From Candidatus Binatia bacterium (lineage in GTDB: Bacteria > Desulfobacterota > Binatia > UBA12015): 64,000 bases of DNA. The notes beneath the pieces were generated by a model that did not search any database, was not told the DNA's origin, and was given only the letters and a program-made list of their open reading frames with translations. The stretch covers positions 628,149-692,148 of the forward strand of contig DATCMB010000006.1 in NCBI GenBank assembly GCA_036563615.1. Direction: 5' to 3'. Positions 60,598 to 64,000 of the stretch are shown here, piece by piece (positions within the stretch are counted from its first letter, which is position 1; each line of letters begins with the position of its first letter). The position numbers and the translations under genes are program-made.

Positions 60598-61665
60598 ATG
60601 ACCCGGCTCCGCGCGGTGGTTGCGGGCGGCGCTATGCTGCTCGCCTTGGCCGCGTGCCATCGCGACGTCGAGATGGCGCCGCTGATCGACCGCAAGATCT
60701 ATCTCACCGACAAGTTCTACGACGTGAAGGCGCTGTCGCCCGAGAAGGCGATCGTGGTCGGCTACGGGGGCAAGATCCTGACCACGAACGACAGCGGACG
60801 CAGCTGGAACGTCGCGCAGAGCAATACCGACAAGGCGATCTACAAGGTCGCCATGGCGGACGAGACGAACGGCTGGGCGGTCGGGCAGGGCGGCACGGTC
60901 CTCAAGACGACCGACGGCGGCCAGACGTGGCAGCCGATGGATGCCGGCACGCAGTCGTACCTGTTCAGCGCCTTCTCGCTGTCGCCGCAGCACCTGATCG
61001 CGGTCGGCGACAAGTCGACCATCGTGCAGACGACGGACGGCGGCGCGACGTGGCAGGTGTCGAAGTACGAGCCGCCGAAGCAGGAGGACATCTCCGACGA
61101 GCTGCTCGCCGGTCTCGACGACGCCGCCGTGATCGCGCAGGAGCCGTCGTTCTACGACGTGCAGTTCGTCGATCCGAACACCGGCTGGATCGTCGGTGAG
61201 TTCGGCAAGATCCTCAAGACGACCGACGGCGGCAAGACCTGGACGGAGCAGCAGGAGTCGCTGCTCGGCGGCGAGATCGTCGACGCGCTCGATCTGCCGA
61301 CGTTCTTTGGCATTGACTGCGTCGACGCGAACGAGTGCGTGGCGGTCGGTCTCGACGGCAAGATCGCCGGCACCAAGGACGGCGGCGCGACCTGGGCCTT
61401 CGAGGACACCGGCAGCGACTTCAGCGAGCCGCTGTTCACCGTGCAGATCTTCCCCGACGGCTCGGGCTGGGCGGCGGGCGTCGCCGGTGAGGTGATGAAG
61501 CGCGAGCGCGGCGAGTGGCAGCAGGCCGACCTCGGCATGCGCGTCTTCTCCTGGCTGCGGCAGGTCTCGTTCGCCGACGAGAACAACGGCTGGTTGGTGG
61601 GCGGGTTCGGACTCATCCTGCGCACACGCGACGGCGGCAAGACCTGGATCCCCGCGGCGGCGTGA
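60598..61665 (+). CDS. YCF48-like (Ycf48/BNR) beta-propeller lipoprotein
   Basis: 355 residues from ATG 60598; AAGGAGG ends 7 bp before it (ATG 60592 would have a spacing of 1). Lipobox LAAC18 in the signal MTRLRAVVAGGAMLLALAAC. The body has at least six blades, each with a D-[GS]-G-x-[ST]-W turn (NDSGRSW, TDGGQTW, TDGGATW, TDGGKTW, KDGGATW, RDGGKTW) and the G.GG.IL.T pattern of YCF48-related proteins. Such proteins are common next to RND/MMPL exporters of this type, where they may support lipid or hopanoid export. Sits 33 bp before the exporter gene. Confidence 0.88.
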   Translation: MTRLRAVVAGGAMLLALAACHRDVEMAPLIDRKIYLTDKFYDVKALSPEKAIVVGYGGKILTTNDSGRSWNVAQSNTDKAIYKVAMADETNGWAVGQGGTVLKTTDGGQTWQPMDAGTQSYLFSAFSLSPQHLIAVGDKSTIVQTTDGGATWQVSKYEPPKQEDISDELLAGLDDAAVIAQEPSFYDVQFVDPNTGWIVGEFGKILKTTDGGKTWTEQQESLLGGEIVDALDLPTFFGIDCVDANECVAVGLDGKIAGTKDGGATWAFEDTGSDFSEPLFTVQIFPDGSGWAAGVAGEVMKRERGEWQQADLGMRVFSWLRQVSFADENNGWLVGGFGLILRTRDGGKTWIPAAA

Positions 61666-61698
61666 CGGCAGGAAAGGAATTCTTCGAGGAGAACGACG

Positions 61699-64000
61699 GT
61701 GAGCCCTGACGCGACCGAGACGAGACCGCTCTACTGGCTCGGCTACAAGCTGATCGAGTGGCGCTTCCGGGTGATGGTGATCGTGTTCATCATCACCGCT
61801 TTCTTCGCGTACCACACCTACAAGCTCTACGAAGCGGGCTTCGTGACCTCGTTCGGCGATCTGCTGCCGCAGACGCACGAGTTCATGAAGGTCCACAACA
61901 AGTACGCCGGGACCTTCGGCGGCGCGAACAACGTGATGGTGATGGTGGAGGTCAAGGATGGCCACATCTTCAACACCAACACGTTGACGCGCATCTACCG
62001 GATGACCGAGGAGCTCGATAAGGTCTACGGCGTCAATCACAGCCAGATCGACTCCATCGGTCACCGCACGACGCGCTCGCTGCGCGTCGCGGCCGGCGGC
62101 ACGATGCGCTCCGAGCCCGTCATGATCGGGCCGCCGAAGACCGAGGAGCAGGCCGCCGAGATCCGCCACATCGTCCACAACACCGAGAGCATCTACGGCA
62201 TTCTCGTCTCGCTCGACGACAAGGCCGCGCTGCTCAAGGCGAACTTCATCGAGGGCCGGCTCGACTACCGGCGGATCTTCGACGAGATCAACGAGCGCGT
62301 CATCACGCCGTTCGAGAAGGGCTGGGTCGGCGCCACTTTCAACAACAAGGACGACGCCGGCGTGTTTCCGCCCGCGATCGTCGAGACGGTGTTCGCGGGC
62401 ACCCCGGCCGAGGGCAAGCTCCAGCCGGGCGACAAGGTCGTCGACGTCGACGGCAAGAAGATCGAGAACCGCTTCCAGTTCGCAGAGGCGATCGCCGCGC
62501 ACGAGCCCGGCGAGACCGCGAAGGTCACCTTCGAGCGCAACGGCCAGACGCAGACCGTCGACATCAGCGTCCCCGAGAGCGACATCATCGTCTCGGTCGC
62601 GGGCGAGCCGCGTCTCTACGGCTGGGTCTACCACTACGCCGACGAGGCGAAGTGGATCTTCCTGATCACGACGGTCCTGACGTGGATCCTGCTCTACCTC
62701 TACTTCCACGACTGGCGCGGTGCGCTGCGTCCGACCATCACCGGCGTGATCTCGGCGATCTGGGGTCTCGGCTTCATCAACCTCGTCGGCTTGCCGTTCG
62801 ACCCGCTCACGCTCGTCATCCCGTTCTTCATCACCGCGCGCGCGATCTCGCACTCCGTGCAGATGCACGACCGCTACTACGAGGAGTACGAGAAGTGCGG
62901 TTGGGACAAGGAGAAGGCGATCGTCGGCGCGTTCGCGGAGCTCTTCGTGCCGACGCTGTCGGGCATCATCACCGACGCGATCGGCATCCTCGCGATCCTG
63001 CTGGTGCCGATCCTGATGCTGCAGAAGCTCGCCATCTCGGCGTGCTTCTGGATCCTGGCGATCACGGTCAGCGAGCTGCTGCTGAACCCGATCGTGTACC
63101 ACTACCTCGCGCCGCCCGATAAGGAGACGGTCCTGCAGCGCGAGCGCGGCTGGTTCCGCAACCTGATCGTGTCGTTCGTCAACGGCCTGCTCACCAAGAA
63201 CGGCCGGCGGGCGACGGTCGTGGGGTGGGCCATCGTCGCCGTGCTCTCGGCCTACTTCATCAAGGACATCCAGATCGGCGATCCGACGGCGGCGTCACCG
63301 CTGCTGTGGCTCGACTCGCCGTACAACGTCTCGCACACCAACATTCAGCAGAAGTTCGGTGGCGTCGAGCCGCTGATCATCGTCGCGGAGGGCTACGACA
63401 AGGACGCGATGAAGGACCCCGACGTCCTGCGCACGATGGAGAAGTTCCAGCGCTACCTCGAGCGCGATCCGGACGTCGGCTACAGCTTCTCGCTCGCCGA
63501 CATCCTGCGAGCCGTGAACATGGTGTTCCACGAGCTCGAGCCCAAGTGGGGCGTGATCCCCAACGACTGGATCGACGTCGGCGGCCTGTTCTTCGTCTTC
63601 TTCTCCGGCTCGCCGCCGAGCGAGACCGCGAAGTACGTGACGACGGACTACGCGACCGCCCACGTCACGTTCTACGCGAAGAACCACAAGGGCGACAACA
63701 TCCGCCGCATCATCAAGCGGGCGCGCGAGTTCATCGAGCAGAACCCGATGGAGAAGGCGCAGTTCCGCCTCGCGGGTGGTCTGATCGGCGTGCTCGCCGC
63801 GGGCAACGAGGAGATCCTGAAGAACGACCTCCTGATGAACGCGCTCGGCTTCCTCACGATGTACGTGACGGTGCTGTTCACGTACCGCTCGTGGGCGGCG
63901 GGCCTGTACCTGCTCGCGCCGCTCGCGCTCGCCAATTTGATGATGAACGCCTACCTGAGCACGGCGGGCATCGGCATCAACATCTCGACGCTGCCGGTGG
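61699..64000 (+). CDS. RND/MMPL-family exporter with a periplasmic PDZ domain (3' end outside window)
   Basis: At least 767 residues, cut by the window end. Starts at GTG 61699 with GAGGAG 7 bp upstream. A first membrane helix (about 24-42) is followed by a periplasmic loop. At about residues 225-294 this loop contains a PDZ-like domain: VFAGTPAEGKLQPGDKVVDVDGKKIENRFQF, GETAKVTFERNGQTQTVDISVPES. Helices 2-6 follow (about 315-460) with the proton-relay GIITDAIG (GxxxD type) and ITARAISHSVQMHDRYYEEY. A seventh helix (about 505-523) leads to a second periplasmic loop, and further helices start near 710. It likely exports lipids or hydrophobic compounds, energised by protons. Confidence 0.88.
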   Translation, partial: MSPDATETRPLYWLGYKLIEWRFRVMVIVFIITAFFAYHTYKLYEAGFVTSFGDLLPQTHEFMKVHNKYAGTFGGANNVMVMVEVKDGHIFNTNTLTRIYRMTEELDKVYGVNHSQIDSIGHRTTRSLRVAAGGTMRSEPVMIGPPKTEEQAAEIRHIVHNTESIYGILVSLDDKAALLKANFIEGRLDYRRIFDEINERVITPFEKGWVGATFNNKDDAGVFPPAIVETVFAGTPAEGKLQPGDKVVDVDGKKIENRFQFAEAIAAHEPGETAKVTFERNGQTQTVDISVPESDIIVSVAGEPRLYGWVYHYADEAKWIFLITTVLTWILLYLYFHDWRGALRPTITGVISAIWGLGFINLVGLPFDPLTLVIPFFITARAISHSVQMHDRYYEEYEKCGWDKEKAIVGAFAELFVPTLSGIITDAIGILAILLVPILMLQKLAISACFWILAITVSELLLNPIVYHYLAPPDKETVLQRERGWFRNLIVSFVNGLLTKNGRRATVVGWAIVAVLSAYFIKDIQIGDPTAASPLLWLDSPYNVSHTNIQQKFGGVEPLIIVAEGYDKDAMKDPDVLRTMEKFQRYLERDPDVGYSFSLADILRAVNMVFHELEPKWGVIPNDWIDVGGLFFVFFSGSPPSETAKYVTTDYATAHVTFYAKNHKGDNIRRIIKRAREFIEQNPMEKAQFRLAGGLIGVLAAGNEEILKNDLLMNALGFLTMYVTVLFTYRSWAAGLYLLAPLALANLMMNAYLSTAGIGINISTLPV

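Overview
The window is a GC-rich (about 70 % by eye) chromosomal segment of a Gram-negative, double-membrane bacterium. The evidence is ABC-type O-antigen/polysaccharide exporters, a nearly complete type II secretion (T2SS) gene set with its outer-membrane secretin, lipoproteins, and a sigma-54 response regulator. Secreted proteins with FG-GAP repeats, astacin and matrixin proteases, and a cysteine motif of the form CxGGxNxGxPC fit deltaproteobacteria-like lineages (Myxococcota, Binatota and relatives). This placement is inference; no rRNA or universal marker gene is present. I saw no tRNA, rRNA, CRISPR array, transposase or integrase.

Layout: (1) 1-8221, polysaccharide export and assembly: the 3' end of a Wzt-type ATPase, its Wzm permease, a convergent secreted protein, a parvulin isomerase, a second Wzt-type ATPase, the UDP-GlcNAc 2-epimerase WecB, an O-antigen ligase/polymerase-like protein and an LpxL-like acyltransferase homologue. 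(2) 8246-19622: a secreted astacin-type protease with FG-GAP repeats, a GT4 glycosyltransferase, a giant membrane/spermidine-synthase-like/TPR fusion, and two large multi-domain glycosyltransferases. (3) 19801-29796: T2SS genes in the order gspF-G-H-I-J-K-L-M-C-D, tightly overlapping, with no gspE ATPase or gspO peptidase in the window. (4) 29793-33913: a TMTC-like membrane TPR protein, a second Wzm/Wzt pair and a small lipoprotein-like gene. (5) 34244-35311: a well-expressed-looking secreted protein behind repeats and hairpins. (6) 35458-51437: a ~16 kb chain of mostly overlapping genes (Asp-box protein, GT39-like protein, KAS III-like enzyme, YfhO-like protein, double methyltransferase, four GT2 glycosyltransferases, a Tat-exported unknown, a WbaP/ExoY-type initiating sugar transferase, and family-5 uracil-DNA glycosylase). 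(7) 51567-57392: exported and lipoprotein genes, a matrixin-like protease, an FAD oxidoreductase and a DnaA paralogue without the usual arginine finger. (8) 57560-59818: a candidate sigma-54 promoter before a small gene, facing an NtrC-family regulator and an Arg-rich tail-anchored membrane protein. (9) 60089 to the end: an NTF2-like secreted protein, a six-bladed YCF48-like lipoprotein and an RND/MMPL exporter with a PDZ domain in its first periplasmic loop.

How it fits together: most genes serve the envelope. The sugar transferase starts a lipid-linked glycan; the GTs and methyltransferase extend and modify it; two separate Wzm/Wzt systems carry glycans across the inner membrane; the ligase-like and acyltransferase-like proteins may act on the product. 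The T2SS probably exports secreted proteins such as those encoded nearby. The features that most deserve follow-up are the PDZ-RND exporter operon, the degenerate DnaA paralogue, the sigma-54 mini-locus, and three genes whose only sensible start is CTG.
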